A DNA stretch of 64,000 nucleotides from Aedoeadaptatus ivorii (GCF_030815095.1 NZ_JAUSWF010000001.1:124001-188000); one strand, 5' to 3'; positions 1-8,218 are shown, counted from the stretch's first letter. The notes: generated by a model from the letters alone, not told the origin. Made by a program: numbers and translations.

Positions 1-839
1 TCGGTGCCGACGAAGAAATCGCAAAGGCATTCGACAAATGGCTTGAAAACTACAACGACTACAAAGCCACCAAGACCGCAACGGCAGAAATTCTTCCCTT
101 GCTCGACAAGAAGACCGGAAATGAAGAAGCGGACAAATTGCTCGCCAACATCAGCAGCATGAAACGCCTCCTTATCAAACCTTCCCAATGGATCTTCGGC
201 GGTGACGGATGGGCATACGACATCGGTTACGGCGGATTGGACCACGTTTTGGCCAGCGGCGAAAACCTCAACATCCTCGTCGTCGACACCGAAGTATACT
301 CCAACACCGGCGGTCAATCCTCCAAGGCTACCCCGACGGGTGCGGTTGCGAAATTTGCCTCCAACGGTAAAGAAGTTCGCAAGAAGGACCTCGGTCTCAT
401 GATGACCAGCTACGGCTACGTATATGTCGCACAAATCGCCATCGGCGCCGACAAGAACCAAGCCCTCAAGGCCATCAAGGAAGCCGAAGCCTATGACGGA
501 CCCTCTTTGATCATCTGCTACGCTCCCTGTATCAACCACGGCATTCGCCAAGGTATGGGCGTATCCATCGCAGAAGAAAAGAAAGCCGTCGAAACCGGTT
601 ACTGGCACCTCTACAGATTCAATCCCGAGCTCACCGCAGAAGGAAAGAATCCGTTCTCCTTGGACTCCAAGAAACCGACCAAACCCTACAGAGAATTCCT
701 CGAAGGCGAAGTTCGCTACACCTCCCTGCAAAAGCTCTTCCCCGAACGTGCGGAAGCGCTGTATGAAGCAGCAGAGCAAAATGCGAAAGAACGTTACGAA
801 AGTTACGAACGCCTCCACAACATGGAAGCGGGAGAATAA
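1..839 (+). CDS. nifJ: Pyruvate:ferredoxin (flavodoxin) oxidoreductase, C-terminal part (5' end outside window)
   Basis: Cytosolic enzyme that oxidises pyruvate with CoA to acetyl-CoA and CO2 and passes electrons to ferredoxin or flavodoxin, central to anaerobic energy metabolism. The open frame runs from base 3 with no start, so the window holds only about the last 278 residues of a protein normally near 1,170 residues. What remains is the thiamine-diphosphate domain: GGDGWAYDIGYGG is the GDG cofactor-binding start, and NTGGQSSKATPTG is the classic conserved strip of this family. The PCINHG segment and the acidic C-terminus also fit. Codon use is strongly biased toward a few codons, as expected for an abundant protein. 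A hairpin terminator follows directly, so this is the last gene of its unit. Confidence 0.95.
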   Translation, partial: GADEEIAKAFDKWLENYNDYKATKTATAEILPLLDKKTGNEEADKLLANISSMKRLLIKPSQWIFGGDGWAYDIGYGGLDHVLASGENLNILVVDTEVYSNTGGQSSKATPTGAVAKFASNGKEVRKKDLGLMMTSYGYVYVAQIAIGADKNQALKAIKEAEAYDGPSLIICYAPCINHGIRQGMGVSIAEEKKAVETGYWHLYRFNPELTAEGKNPFSLDSKKPTKPYREFLEGEVRYTSLQKLFPERAEALYEAAEQNAKERYESYERLHNMEAGE

Positions 840-852
840 GTCTCTGAACGAT

Positions 853-887
853 AAAAAAGTACCGAGCCATGGCTCGGTACTTTTTTT
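853..887 (+). terminator. Rho-independent terminator after nifJ
   Basis: A perfect 22-base inverted repeat (859-880, GTACCGAGCC mirrored by GGCTCGGTAC) is followed by seven T residues. A short A-run precedes it, so it could also work in the other direction. Confidence 0.93.
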
Positions 888-916
888 GTGTCTATGAAAA
901 AGATTTCATTTTCAAA

Positions 917-945
917 TTGAGAATTGGGGAAAAATAGCGTATACT
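917..945 (+). promoter_or_regulatory. Sigma-A type promoter for the glutathione peroxidase gene
   Basis: TTGAGA (917-922) and TATACT (940-945) are separated by 17 bases. A purine-rich AAGGGGGG ribosome-binding site lies just before the ATG at 966. Confidence 0.75.
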
Positions 946-965
946 AGCCATTAAGGGGGGATAAA

Positions 966-1424
966 ATGGACTTGTATTCGATTTCCGTAAAGGACATTTA
1001 CGGACAGGAACAGACATTGGAAAAATATCGGGGTATGGTGATCTTGATCGTCAATACCGCGGGGGAATGCGGCTGTACGCATCAATACGAAGGACTCCAA
1101 CGACTGTATGAGCGCTATCACGAGGACGGATTTGTCGTACTCGGCTTTCCCTGTAACCAGTTCGGGGGACAGGAGCCGGGGGACGAGGAGGAGATCCTGA
1201 ACTTTGTGCAGACGGCCTATGGCGTCTTTTTTCCCATGTTTTCAAAAGTCGACGTGATCGGAGAACACGCCCATCCGCTGTTTCGCCATCTGACTGAAGG
1301 GGACGAGGCGATCCATTGGAACTTTGAGAAGTTTCTGATCGACCGCGACGGGAATCTGCAAAGTCGTTTCCCCGCCGATATGGAACCGAGGGACCTTGTC
1401 GACGATATCGACGAATTGATTTAA
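966..1424 (+). CDS. gpx: Glutathione peroxidase family protein (Cys type)
   Basis: Thiol peroxidase of the GPx/BsaA family, 152 residues, which reduces hydrogen peroxide or organic hydroperoxides. In bacteria the electron donor is often thioredoxin rather than glutathione. The fold motifs are all present: VNTAGECGCTHQYEGL holds the peroxidatic residue as cysteine instead of selenocysteine, FPCNQFGGQEPG is the second signature and supplies a Gln and a possible resolving Cys, and WNFEKFLID carries the conserved Trp-Asn. Length is normal for the soluble bacterial form and there is no signal peptide. It has its own promoter and sits alone between nifJ and the phosphate regulon, so it is probably monocistronic. 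The likely role is to protect oxygen-sensitive iron-sulfur enzymes. The exact electron donor cannot be read from sequence. Confidence 0.93.
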   Translation: MDLYSISVKDIYGQEQTLEKYRGMVILIVNTAGECGCTHQYEGLQRLYERYHEDGFVVLGFPCNQFGGQEPGDEEEILNFVQTAYGVFFPMFSKVDVIGEHAHPLFRHLTEGDEAIHWNFEKFLIDRDGNLQSRFPADMEPRDLVDDIDELI

Positions 1425-1457
1425 TTATCACCAAACAATCACATTCCGACTCGATGA

Positions 1458-1511
1458 TTTACATTGAATTTACAATACGGACATACGAGTTTAATTGGTC
1501 TCGGATAGAAT
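1458..1511 (+). promoter_or_regulatory. Candidate Pho box and promoter of pstS
   Basis: TTTACA occurs at 1458-1463 and again at 1469-1474, an 11-base period like PhoP/PhoB direct-repeat boxes. A TAGAAT -10 candidate is at 1506-1511, exactly 31 bases after the second repeat, and no good -35 is visible, as expected for an activator-dependent promoter. The same arrangement is repeated before pstC. Confidence 0.6.
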
Positions 1512-1549
1512 ATCATCAGTGTGAAGAACTATGAATTAGGAGGATGAAG

Positions 1550-2545
1550 ATGATCAATTTGAAAAACATTAAGTTGGCAGTAGGGGTATCCACCCTCGCT
1601 CTGACCCTTGTAGCTTGCGGTGGCGGACAAAACACAGCAGGCGGCAACGAAGGCGCCAATGCACCGACGAACAACACCCAACAAACCGAACAAACCCAAG
1701 AAAACAACGCGGCAACCACCGAAGAAGGCGAAAAGACCGCCGATGCCGGTGACCTCGAAAAATTGGGTCAAATCGCAGTTATCACCCGTGAAGAAGGTTC
1801 CGGTACCCGCGGCGCGTTTACCGAAATCGTAGGCCTTTTGGAAAAGAACGGCGACGAAGAAGTCGACAACACCACCCAAGGTGCCGCCGTACAAAACTCC
1901 ACCAATGGCGTTATGACCACCGTTGCCGGTAACCAATCTGCAATCGGATACATCTCCTTGGGTTCCTTGAACGACACCGTAAAGGCCCTCAAGGTAGAAG
2001 GCGTAGAACCGACCGCAGAAACCATTCTCAGCGGAGAATACAAAATCGCTCGTCCCTTCCTGCTCGTAACCAAGGGCAAACCGGAAGACGGCAGCATCGA
2101 AGCGGATTTCCTCAAATTCGTCCTCTCCAAACAAGGACAAGAAGAAGTTGAAAAAGACGGCTACGTTAAGGTAGAAGGAACCGAAGAATACACCCCCGCC
2201 GACCTCAGCGGAGAAATCACCATTGCAGGTTCCACCTCCGTTACTCCCTTGATCGAAAAGTTGGCAGAAGCATATAAGAAATTAAATCCCAACGCCAACA
2301 TTCAAATCCAATCCAACGGTTCTTCCGCAGGTATCACTGCAGCAGCTGAAGGCACCGCACAAATCGGTATGTCTTCCAGAGAACTGAAAGACGAAGAAAA
2401 ATCCAAGGTAGAAGGTACTGTTTTGGCACAAGACGGTATCGCCGTTATCGTAAACAAAGACAACGGCTTGGAAGACATCAAAATGGATCAAATCAAGAGC
2501 ATCTTCAAGGGCGAAACCCCCGCATGGGCTGACCTCGCAAAATAA
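1550..2545 (+). CDS. pstS: Phosphate-binding lipoprotein PstS, circularly permuted
   Basis: Extracellular phosphate-binding lipoprotein that delivers phosphate to PstCAB. Residues 1-23 are a lipoprotein signal ending in LTLVAC with Cys23 as the lipidation site. A Thr/Asn/Gln/Glu-rich linker follows to about residue 70. I chose ATG 1550 because AGGAGG at 1538-1543 directly abuts the earlier ATG at 1544. The family motifs are present but in swapped order. TREEGSGTR, normally in the second half, is at residues 79-87, while the usual N-terminal motifs GSTSVTPL (227-234), NGSSAG and IGMSSREL come afterwards. The protein ends at IFKGETPAWADL, just where a normal PstS continues into its TREEGSGTR segment. 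This is a clean circular permutation with all parts present. A hairpin separates it from pstC. Confidence 0.93.
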   Translation: MINLKNIKLAVGVSTLALTLVACGGGQNTAGGNEGANAPTNNTQQTEQTQENNAATTEEGEKTADAGDLEKLGQIAVITREEGSGTRGAFTEIVGLLEKNGDEEVDNTTQGAAVQNSTNGVMTTVAGNQSAIGYISLGSLNDTVKALKVEGVEPTAETILSGEYKIARPFLLVTKGKPEDGSIEADFLKFVLSKQGQEEVEKDGYVKVEGTEEYTPADLSGEITIAGSTSVTPLIEKLAEAYKKLNPNANIQIQSNGSSAGITAAAEGTAQIGMSSRELKDEEKSKVEGTVLAQDGIAVIVNKDNGLEDIKMDQIKSIFKGETPAWADLAK

Positions 2546-2561
2546 GATGTATCTACCCAAT

Positions 2562-2595
2562 AAAGCCGGTCCCGTAACGGGGCCGGCTTTATTTT
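2562..2595 (+). terminator. Hairpin terminator between pstS and pstC
   Basis: AAAGCCGG-T-CCCG pairs with CGGG-G-CCGGCTTT around a TAA loop (2562-2590), followed by ATTTT. The short U-tract suggests partial read-through or attenuation. pstC has its own promoter candidate downstream. Confidence 0.75.
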
Positions 2596-2646
2596 ACATA
2601 GACTTTACAAACAGTAGATCTTTCGATGACGCATAGTTGATATAGT
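2593..2646 (+). promoter_or_regulatory. Candidate Pho box and promoter of pstC operon
   Basis: TTTACA at 2593-2598 and 2604-2609 repeats with an 11-base period. TATAGT (2641-2646) lies 31 bases after the second repeat, identical to the spacing before pstS. The first repeat overlaps the tail of the pstS terminator. Confidence 0.6.
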
Positions 2647-2669
2647 AGCGGAAGTTAAGGAGGAAAATA

Positions 2670-3527
2670 ATGCAATCGAAAACATTCGAAAAAATTTGGG
2701 AGATCGTGTTTCTGGCCTGCTCGCTGGTTTCGGTTCTCTCGATCATCGTGATCTGCTATTTTATTTTCGTGAATGGTGTTCCCTTCATTTTGAAGACGGG
2801 AATCGCCGAATTTATCTTCGGTTCCGAATGGCGACCCACGGCATCTCCCGCCAGCTTCGGGATCTTGCCCATGATCGCCGGATCGGTCTTCGTTACCATC
2901 GGATCGATCATCGTCGGCGTACCGATCGGCGTCATGACCGCAATTTTTATGGCTTTTTATTGCCCCAAAAATATCTATAAGATTCTGAAGCCTGCGGTAA
3001 ACCTGATGGCGGGGATCCCCTCTATTATCTACGGTTTCTTCGGCTTGATGGTCTTCGTACCCATCGTGCGCAGTTGGTGGGGCGGTACGGGGATGACCGT
3101 ATTTACCGCGGCCGTCTTGTTGGGGATTATGATTCTGCCGACCATTATCGGCCTTTCCGAATCATCACTGCGCTCGGTTCCCAAGTCCTATTACCAAGGG
3201 TCCATCGCCTTGGGCGCCACCCACGAACGGTCTTTGATGGGCGTCGTCGTGCCCGCCGCCAAGTCCGGGATTCTTGCGGCGGTTATTCTGGGGATCGGCC
3301 GCTCCATCGGGGAGACCATGGCGGTTATCATGATCGCCGGTAACCAGCCCATGATTCCCCAAAGCATCAAGCAGGGGACCCGTACGATGACCGCCAATAT
3401 CGTACTGGAGATGGCCTATGCCACCGGCCCGCACCGGGATGCGCTGATCGCCACCGGCGTCGTGTTGTTTATCTTTATTCTGTTGATCAATGTGATCTTT
3501 AACGTCGTAAAAAGGAGGATGAAGTAA
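2670..3527 (+). CDS. pstC: Phosphate ABC transporter permease PstC
   Basis: Inner-membrane permease of the high-affinity phosphate importer, 285 residues. Six hydrophobic segments are visible, starting with one at about residues 10-35 (EIVFLACSLVSVLSIIVICYF split by a short turn). The ABC-permease EAA-like loop falls in YYQGSIALGATHERSLMGVVVPAAKSGILAA, and GIGRSIGETMAV is the conserved PstC/PstA stretch that contacts PstB and forms the path. It begins ATG with AAGGAGG at 2657-2663. Its stop shares one base with the pstA start (TAATG), so the two subunits are translationally coupled. It pairs with PstA as a heterodimer. Confidence 0.96.
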   Translation: MQSKTFEKIWEIVFLACSLVSVLSIIVICYFIFVNGVPFILKTGIAEFIFGSEWRPTASPASFGILPMIAGSVFVTIGSIIVGVPIGVMTAIFMAFYCPKNIYKILKPAVNLMAGIPSIIYGFFGLMVFVPIVRSWWGGTGMTVFTAAVLLGIMILPTIIGLSESSLRSVPKSYYQGSIALGATHERSLMGVVVPAAKSGILAAVILGIGRSIGETMAVIMIAGNQPMIPQSIKQGTRTMTANIVLEMAYATGPHRDALIATGVVLFIFILLINVIFNVVKRRMK

Positions 3528-4348
3528 TGAAAACTCGTTCCGGAATCGTGCGAGGACTCATTCTCGGGAGTGCGTTTATTACTTTCGCCATCCTGATCGT
3601 ACTCGTCGGCTATATTATTTTGAAGGGCGTACCGCATCTGAATGCTAAGATGTTTGAGCCCGTCTATACCACCGAAAATGTTTCGATGATGCCCGCTATC
3701 GTAACGACGCTGATCGTCGTCGTATTGTCTCTGCTCGTCGCCACTCCCTTGGGCGTATTTACCGGTTTCTACTTAGTGGAATACGCGAAAAAGGGCAGCA
3801 AAGTCGTCGAGATCATTCGACTGACCACGGAAACCCTCTCGGGCATTCCCTCGATCCTATACGGTCTGTTCGGGATGCTGTTTTTCAGTATCGCCCTTTC
3901 CTTGGGATACTCGATCCTATCCGGGGTATTTACCCTCGCGATCATGATCTTGCCCTTGATCATCCGCTCCACCGAGGAGGCCTTACTGGCGGTGGACAAT
4001 AGCTTGAGAAACGGCTCTTTCGCCCTGGGCGCGGGCAAGCTGCGCACCATTATTCGCGTGGTTCTGCCGGTCGCGACGCCGGGTATCCTCTCCGGGGTAA
4101 TCCTCGCCATCGGCCGATGCGTCGGCGAGACGGCGGCGCTTATGTTTACGCTGGGTACGACCACGGATATGCCGAAGAGCCTCTTGTCTTCGGGCCGTAC
4201 CCTATCGCTGCACATGTACGTTCTGTCTACGGAAGGGCTGTTCGTCAACGAGGCCTTTGCAACGGGTTTTGTGTTGATCGTCGTCACCCTTTTGATTAAC
4301 GGCTTAAGTACCTATATCGGAAACAAATTAGCAGGAGGAAACAATTAA
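3527..4348 (+). CDS. pstA: Phosphate ABC transporter permease PstA
   Basis: Second membrane subunit of the phosphate importer, 273 residues with six predicted membrane helices. The hallmark stretches are SGIPSILYGLFGMLFF, the EAA-type loop NGSFALGAGKLRTIIRVVLP, and IGRCVGETAALMFTLG. The start overlaps the pstC stop by one base and is preceded by AAAGGAGG. The stop is immediately followed by the pstB ATG with no gap. It should form the transmembrane channel with PstC, energised by PstB. Confidence 0.96.
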   Translation: MKTRSGIVRGLILGSAFITFAILIVLVGYIILKGVPHLNAKMFEPVYTTENVSMMPAIVTTLIVVVLSLLVATPLGVFTGFYLVEYAKKGSKVVEIIRLTTETLSGIPSILYGLFGMLFFSIALSLGYSILSGVFTLAIMILPLIIRSTEEALLAVDNSLRNGSFALGAGKLRTIIRVVLPVATPGILSGVILAIGRCVGETAALMFTLGTTTDMPKSLLSSGRTLSLHMYVLSTEGLFVNEAFATGFVLIVVTLLINGLSTYIGNKLAGGNN

Positions 4349-5107
4349 ATGGAAGATACAAAAATTCTCGTTCAAGACGTCGATCTTTGGTACGGTGATT
4401 TTCAAGCGCTGAAAAAGATCAACTTGGATATTAAAGACAAAGAGATCACCGCATTTATCGGACCCTCGGGTTGCGGGAAGTCGACGATGCTGAAATGCTT
4501 AAACCGCATGAACGACTTGGTAGAAAACTGCCGCATCGAAGGCACCATGACCTTAGACGGAAAGGACATCTACGCGCCTTCCTATGACGTAAACCAATTG
4601 CGTAAAAACGTCGGCATGGTATTCCAAAACCCGAACCCGTTCCCCATGAGCATTTACGACAATATCGCTTACGGCCCCCGTACCCACGGTATTACCTCCA
4701 AGAAAAAGCTCGACGAAATCGTAGAGCGCTCCCTGCGCGGCGGCGCCATTTGGGACGAAGTCAAAGATAAGTTGCAACAGAAGGCGACGGAAGTCTCCGG
4801 TGGACAACAACAGCGGATCTGCATTGCCCGCGCTTTGGCGGTCGAACCCGAAGTGTTGCTGATGGACGAACCTACCTCCGCATTGGACCCGATTTCCACT
4901 TTGAAGATCGAAGAACTTGTTCAAGAGCTGAAAAAAGAATATACTATCGTTATGGTAACGCACAATATGCAACAAGCTGCTCGGGTATCCGACAAGACCG
5001 CATTTTTCCTTACCGGTGAGGTCATCGAAATGGACGCTACGGAAAAGATTTTTGCGAACCCGCAAGACGAACGTACGGAGGACTATATCACCGGCCGTTT
5101 CGGTTAA
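4349..5107 (+). CDS. pstB: Phosphate ABC transporter ATP-binding protein PstB
   Basis: Cytoplasmic ATPase that powers phosphate import through PstC/PstA, 252 residues. All ABC motifs are intact: Walker A GPSGCGKST, Q-loop region GMVFQNPNPFPMS (typical PstB wording), signature VSGGQQQR, Walker B LLMDEPTSALDP and the switch His in VTHNMQQA. RMNDL and the TEDYITGRFG ending are also PstB hallmarks. It begins directly after pstA with AGGAGG inside the pstA end. PhoU follows after 17 bases. In the Pho system PstB is thought to be part of the signalling complex with PhoU and PhoR. Confidence 0.98.
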   Translation: MEDTKILVQDVDLWYGDFQALKKINLDIKDKEITAFIGPSGCGKSTMLKCLNRMNDLVENCRIEGTMTLDGKDIYAPSYDVNQLRKNVGMVFQNPNPFPMSIYDNIAYGPRTHGITSKKKLDEIVERSLRGGAIWDEVKDKLQQKATEVSGGQQQRICIARALAVEPEVLLMDEPTSALDPISTLKIEELVQELKKEYTIVMVTHNMQQAARVSDKTAFFLTGEVIEMDATEKIFANPQDERTEDYITGRFG

Positions 5108-5124
5108 TCAGAAGGAGGTTAACA

Positions 5125-5796
5125 ATGCGCAAACAGTACGACATTGAATTGAGCGAACTCAACACCAATCTAATAGAGATGGCGGCCTATGTGGAACGCG
5201 CCGTCGCCGATTCTCTGCAAGCGTTAAAAGACAGAGATAAGGAACTCGCCGTAGAGGTATACAGAAACGATCGCTCCGTCAACCGCATGGAACGCAAGAT
5301 CGAAGATATGTGTCTGATGCTCTTGTTGCGTCAACAACCCGTCGCGGGAGACCTGCGTTTTATCTCTGCCGCACTTAAGATCATCACGGACTTGGAGCGC
5401 ATCGGCGATCACGCGCAAGACATCTGCGAGATCTCCCTCTCTATGGACGACAAGCCCTTGGCGGTTACGCCCGATACCATCGACAAGATGTATGAAGAGT
5501 CCTCGACCATGATCAAAATGGCGATCGACGCGTTTATAACCAAGGACGAAGATTTGGCGAGACAATGTATCGCCCACGACAATATCGTCGACTCTCTCTT
5601 CGTCGATACCAGAAACACCATCGTAGAGGCGCTTCAGGCAAAGCAAGGAGACACCGAAGAACTGATCGACCTGCTCCAGATCGCAAAGTATCTCGAACGG
5701 GTCGGCGATCACGCACAAAACATCGGCGAATGGGTCATTTTCTCCATTACCGGACACCATAGGGATTATCTCGGCGTAGAAACCTTCGGTGTGTAA
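5125..5796 (+). CDS. phoU: Phosphate uptake/signalling regulator PhoU
   Basis: Cytoplasmic regulator that links the Pst transporter to the PhoR kinase and keeps the regulon off when phosphate is plentiful. Its 223 residues form two similar three-helix PhoU repeats. Each carries the metal-binding style motif: ITDLERIGDHAQDICE in the first and AKYLERVGDHAQNIGE in the second. The N-terminal MRKQYDIELSELNTNLIEM is typical. AGAAGGAGG precedes the ATG. It lies between pstB and the two-component pair, exactly where the genes for sensing and transport meet. Confidence 0.96.
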   Translation: MRKQYDIELSELNTNLIEMAAYVERAVADSLQALKDRDKELAVEVYRNDRSVNRMERKIEDMCLMLLLRQQPVAGDLRFISAALKIITDLERIGDHAQDICEISLSMDDKPLAVTPDTIDKMYEESSTMIKMAIDAFITKDEDLARQCIAHDNIVDSLFVDTRNTIVEALQAKQGDTEELIDLLQIAKYLERVGDHAQNIGEWVIFSITGHHRDYLGVETFGV

Positions 5797-5797
5797 G

Positions 5798-6475
5798 ATG
5801 ATCTATTGTGTAGAAGATGAAGCGAACATTCGTGATCTGATCGTCTATGCCTTAAAAAACAACGATCACGAAGTGCAGGGTTTCGCCAGCGGAGAGGAAC
5901 TCTTCGAGGCGATGCAGATCGAACTGCCTTCGCTTATACTATTGGATATTATGCTGCCGGGAGAAGACGGACTGCAAATTCTGGAGCATATTCGGGAAAA
6001 CGAGCAGACGGAAGACATCCCCGTTATTATGTTGACGGCGAAGTCCTCCGAACTCGACAAAATCGTCGGCCTGGACAAAGGCGCCGACGACTACATCGTA
6101 AAGCCCTTCAGCGTCTTGGAACTGATCGCCCGGGTCAAAGCGGTGCTGCGCCGCGCGCAACCGCGAAAGATGCACCACGATATGGTGGACATCGACGGGG
6201 TCAGCATCGACAATCAACAGCGTTCGGTGACGGTAGATGGGGAAGAGATCAACTTGACCTTTAAAGAGTTCGAATTGTTGTTGTATCTGTTCCAAAACAA
6301 AAATATCGTCCTGAATCGAGAAAAGATCATGACCCATGTGTGGGGCTATGATTTTGAAGGGGAGTCCCGAACCGTCGACGTGCATATCGCCTCTCTCAGG
6401 CAGAAGCTAAAAGAAAAAGCGTATCTGATCGAGACGGTCCGCAATATCGGTTATAAAGTAGGTAGCAAACAATGA
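5798..6475 (+). CDS. phoP: Response regulator PhoP/PhoB (phosphate regulon)
   Basis: OmpR/PhoB-family response regulator, 225 residues from ATG 5798. A GTG at 5789 in the same frame would add three residues, but the ATG gives the normal receiver start MIYCVEDE. The receiver domain covers about residues 1-118, with the acidic pocket EDE, phospho-acceptor Asp50 in LLDIMLPG, the conserved Thr in MLTAK and Lys in VKPFS. A winged-helix DNA-binding domain follows (TFKEFELLLYLFQN, HVWGYDFEGESRTVDVHIASLRQKL, IETVRNIGYKV). It starts one base after the phoU stop and overlaps phoR by four bases. By position it should bind the TTTACA repeats upstream of pstS and pstC (inference). Confidence 0.93.
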   Translation: MIYCVEDEANIRDLIVYALKNNDHEVQGFASGEELFEAMQIELPSLILLDIMLPGEDGLQILEHIRENEQTEDIPVIMLTAKSSELDKIVGLDKGADDYIVKPFSVLELIARVKAVLRRAQPRKMHHDMVDIDGVSIDNQQRSVTVDGEEINLTFKEFELLLYLFQNKNIVLNREKIMTHVWGYDFEGESRTVDVHIASLRQKLKEKAYLIETVRNIGYKVGSKQ

Positions 6476-8193
6476 AAGAGCGGATCCGATGGTTTAGTAT
6501 CGTGATCGCGTTTTTCATAGTCTTCATATTTCAAATTTCTGTATCCCTCGAGAGTAACAATCGAGGGATACGTTTTAGAGAAGAAGGGGTGGAGTTTCTA
6601 GCCGATTCTTTGGAAGCCGTACACTCTTCCGACGAGAGAATCGGCATCTTGAAACGTCGAGAAAAACACGATCGCGATATTCTGAATATATATGTCAGCC
6701 CCTCCGAAGAAATCTTGTATAGCAGCAGTTTTCGGTCGAAGGCGGAAAAGGCCTTGCAGTACGTCAAAGAGAACCCGCAGTTATTGGAACCGAAGGACGC
6801 GAAGGGCCTGTATAAATCCGGTTTTTTGAACAACGAATACGTTGAAGCCCGAAATTACGATGACGGCTCTATGTTTATCGGCGTATTTCGAGCGGAATCC
6901 ATGGTCTCCACTGCCTTACATCACTTTTCCTATACCGTGCTCGCCGGTTTGGTCGGTGCGTTTTTGTTGTATGTGGTGCTGAATCACTTCGTCGAGCAAC
7001 ACCAGGAAGAGACGCGCTACTTTTTGCAAAATTCCAAAAAATACGTGCAGGATCCGGATTATAAGATGGAGCTGAAGGCGCTCGTCAAGGAATACGAGCC
7101 GACGCTCGCAAAAGAAGCCGGCGAACTGCGCGAGCACTTGGATCAGCTGAATTCGCGTCTGACCGGCTTAAACGACATGGTCGACAATATGATGGAGGGG
7201 GTCATCCTCGTCGGAAAGGACCGGAAAATCATCTCTATCAACGAGTCGGCGATCAAGCTCTTGAACGCTTCGATCCACATCAATTACAAGGGCAAGGACC
7301 TATTATATCTCTGCCGGGCGATGGAATTTTACCGCGCCTTTACCCACGCCTTCGACCGCGCCAAGGACGAGATCCGAAAGATCGAGCTGGACGGTACGAT
7401 CATCAAATTTTTCTTCGACCCCGTCTTTAACGAAAAGGGCGAGTTTTACGGCATGATGCTCTTGATGATCGACGAAACCCAGCAAACCCTCGCGGAGCGG
7501 AGTCGGCGCGAATTTACCTCCAATGTCACCCACGAACTCAAGACGCCCTTGACCTCGATTCGCGGCTACGCGGAGCTATTGCGCACCGGCGCCGTGGCAG
7601 AGGCGGATGTGAACCGCTTCCTCGATATAATTCTCGACGAGTCGCAAAAACTCTTTGAACTCATCGACGCGGTCATTTCCATGTCCCGCTTGGAAGAGAA
7701 GAACCGAATCGAAGAGTATCGGGTGACCAATCTCGAACTCTTGGTGCGGGAAGTGCTGCGTTCTTACCAGCCGGATTTCGAAGAGAAGGAACTGCGCGTC
7801 CAGCTGCGTGCCGATATGGACAGCAAGCTCTATACCCATCCGGAACTGATGAAGGAATTAATCACCAATCTCGTCGATAACGCCACATCCTACAATGTGC
7901 AGGGGGGCGAAATCAATATCGACCTGGATGGTTCCGATCCGGAAATGTTTAAGATCGTGATCCAAGATACGGGGATCGGCATCTCTTACGACCACCAAAA
8001 GCGAATTTTTGAACGTTTTTATATGGTCGACAAATCTCGGTCTTACAATAAGAAATCGACAGGTCTGGGTCTCGCCATCGTCAAACACAATGTCGAGAGC
8101 CTGAAAGGCAGCATCGAATTGAACTCGCAGATCCATCACGGCACCGTCTTTGTATTGAAATTTCCCAGAAACGGTCTTTCCTCTACACAATAA
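6472..8193 (+). CDS. phoR: Sensor histidine kinase PhoR
   Basis: Membrane sensor kinase partner of the preceding regulator, 573 residues. Membrane helices lie at about 6-26 and 151-174, flanking an extracytoplasmic domain of about 125 residues. A linker with a coiled-coil look follows, then a PAS domain (about 235-340, MVDNMMEGVILVGKDRKIISI). The dimerisation/phosphoacceptor helix is SNVTHELKTPLTSI with His354. The ATP-binding domain shows an N box (NLVDNATSYN), G1 (DTGIGIS), F (RIFERFY) and G2 (STGLGLAI). Its ATG overlaps the phoP stop as ATGA. The Pst-PhoU-PhoPR order strongly supports the phosphate role. Confidence 0.94.
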   Translation: MKERIRWFSIVIAFFIVFIFQISVSLESNNRGIRFREEGVEFLADSLEAVHSSDERIGILKRREKHDRDILNIYVSPSEEILYSSSFRSKAEKALQYVKENPQLLEPKDAKGLYKSGFLNNEYVEARNYDDGSMFIGVFRAESMVSTALHHFSYTVLAGLVGAFLLYVVLNHFVEQHQEETRYFLQNSKKYVQDPDYKMELKALVKEYEPTLAKEAGELREHLDQLNSRLTGLNDMVDNMMEGVILVGKDRKIISINESAIKLLNASIHINYKGKDLLYLCRAMEFYRAFTHAFDRAKDEIRKIELDGTIIKFFFDPVFNEKGEFYGMMLLMIDETQQTLAERSRREFTSNVTHELKTPLTSIRGYAELLRTGAVAEADVNRFLDIILDESQKLFELIDAVISMSRLEEKNRIEEYRVTNLELLVREVLRSYQPDFEEKELRVQLRADMDSKLYTHPELMKELITNLVDNATSYNVQGGEINIDLDGSDPEMFKIVIQDTGIGISYDHQKRIFERFYMVDKSRSYNKKSTGLGLAIVKHNVESLKGSIELNSQIHHGTVFVLKFPRNGLSSTQ

Positions 8194-8212
8194 TTTCACG
8201 AAGAGATTATAG

Positions 8213-8218
8213 TATAAT
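8213..8218 (+). promoter_or_regulatory. -10 element before the second two-component system
   Basis: A perfect TATAAT lies 20 bases after the phoR stop and 17 bases before the start codon at 8236. No convincing -35 is seen, so this may be a secondary promoter, with read-through from phoR also possible. Confidence 0.45.
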
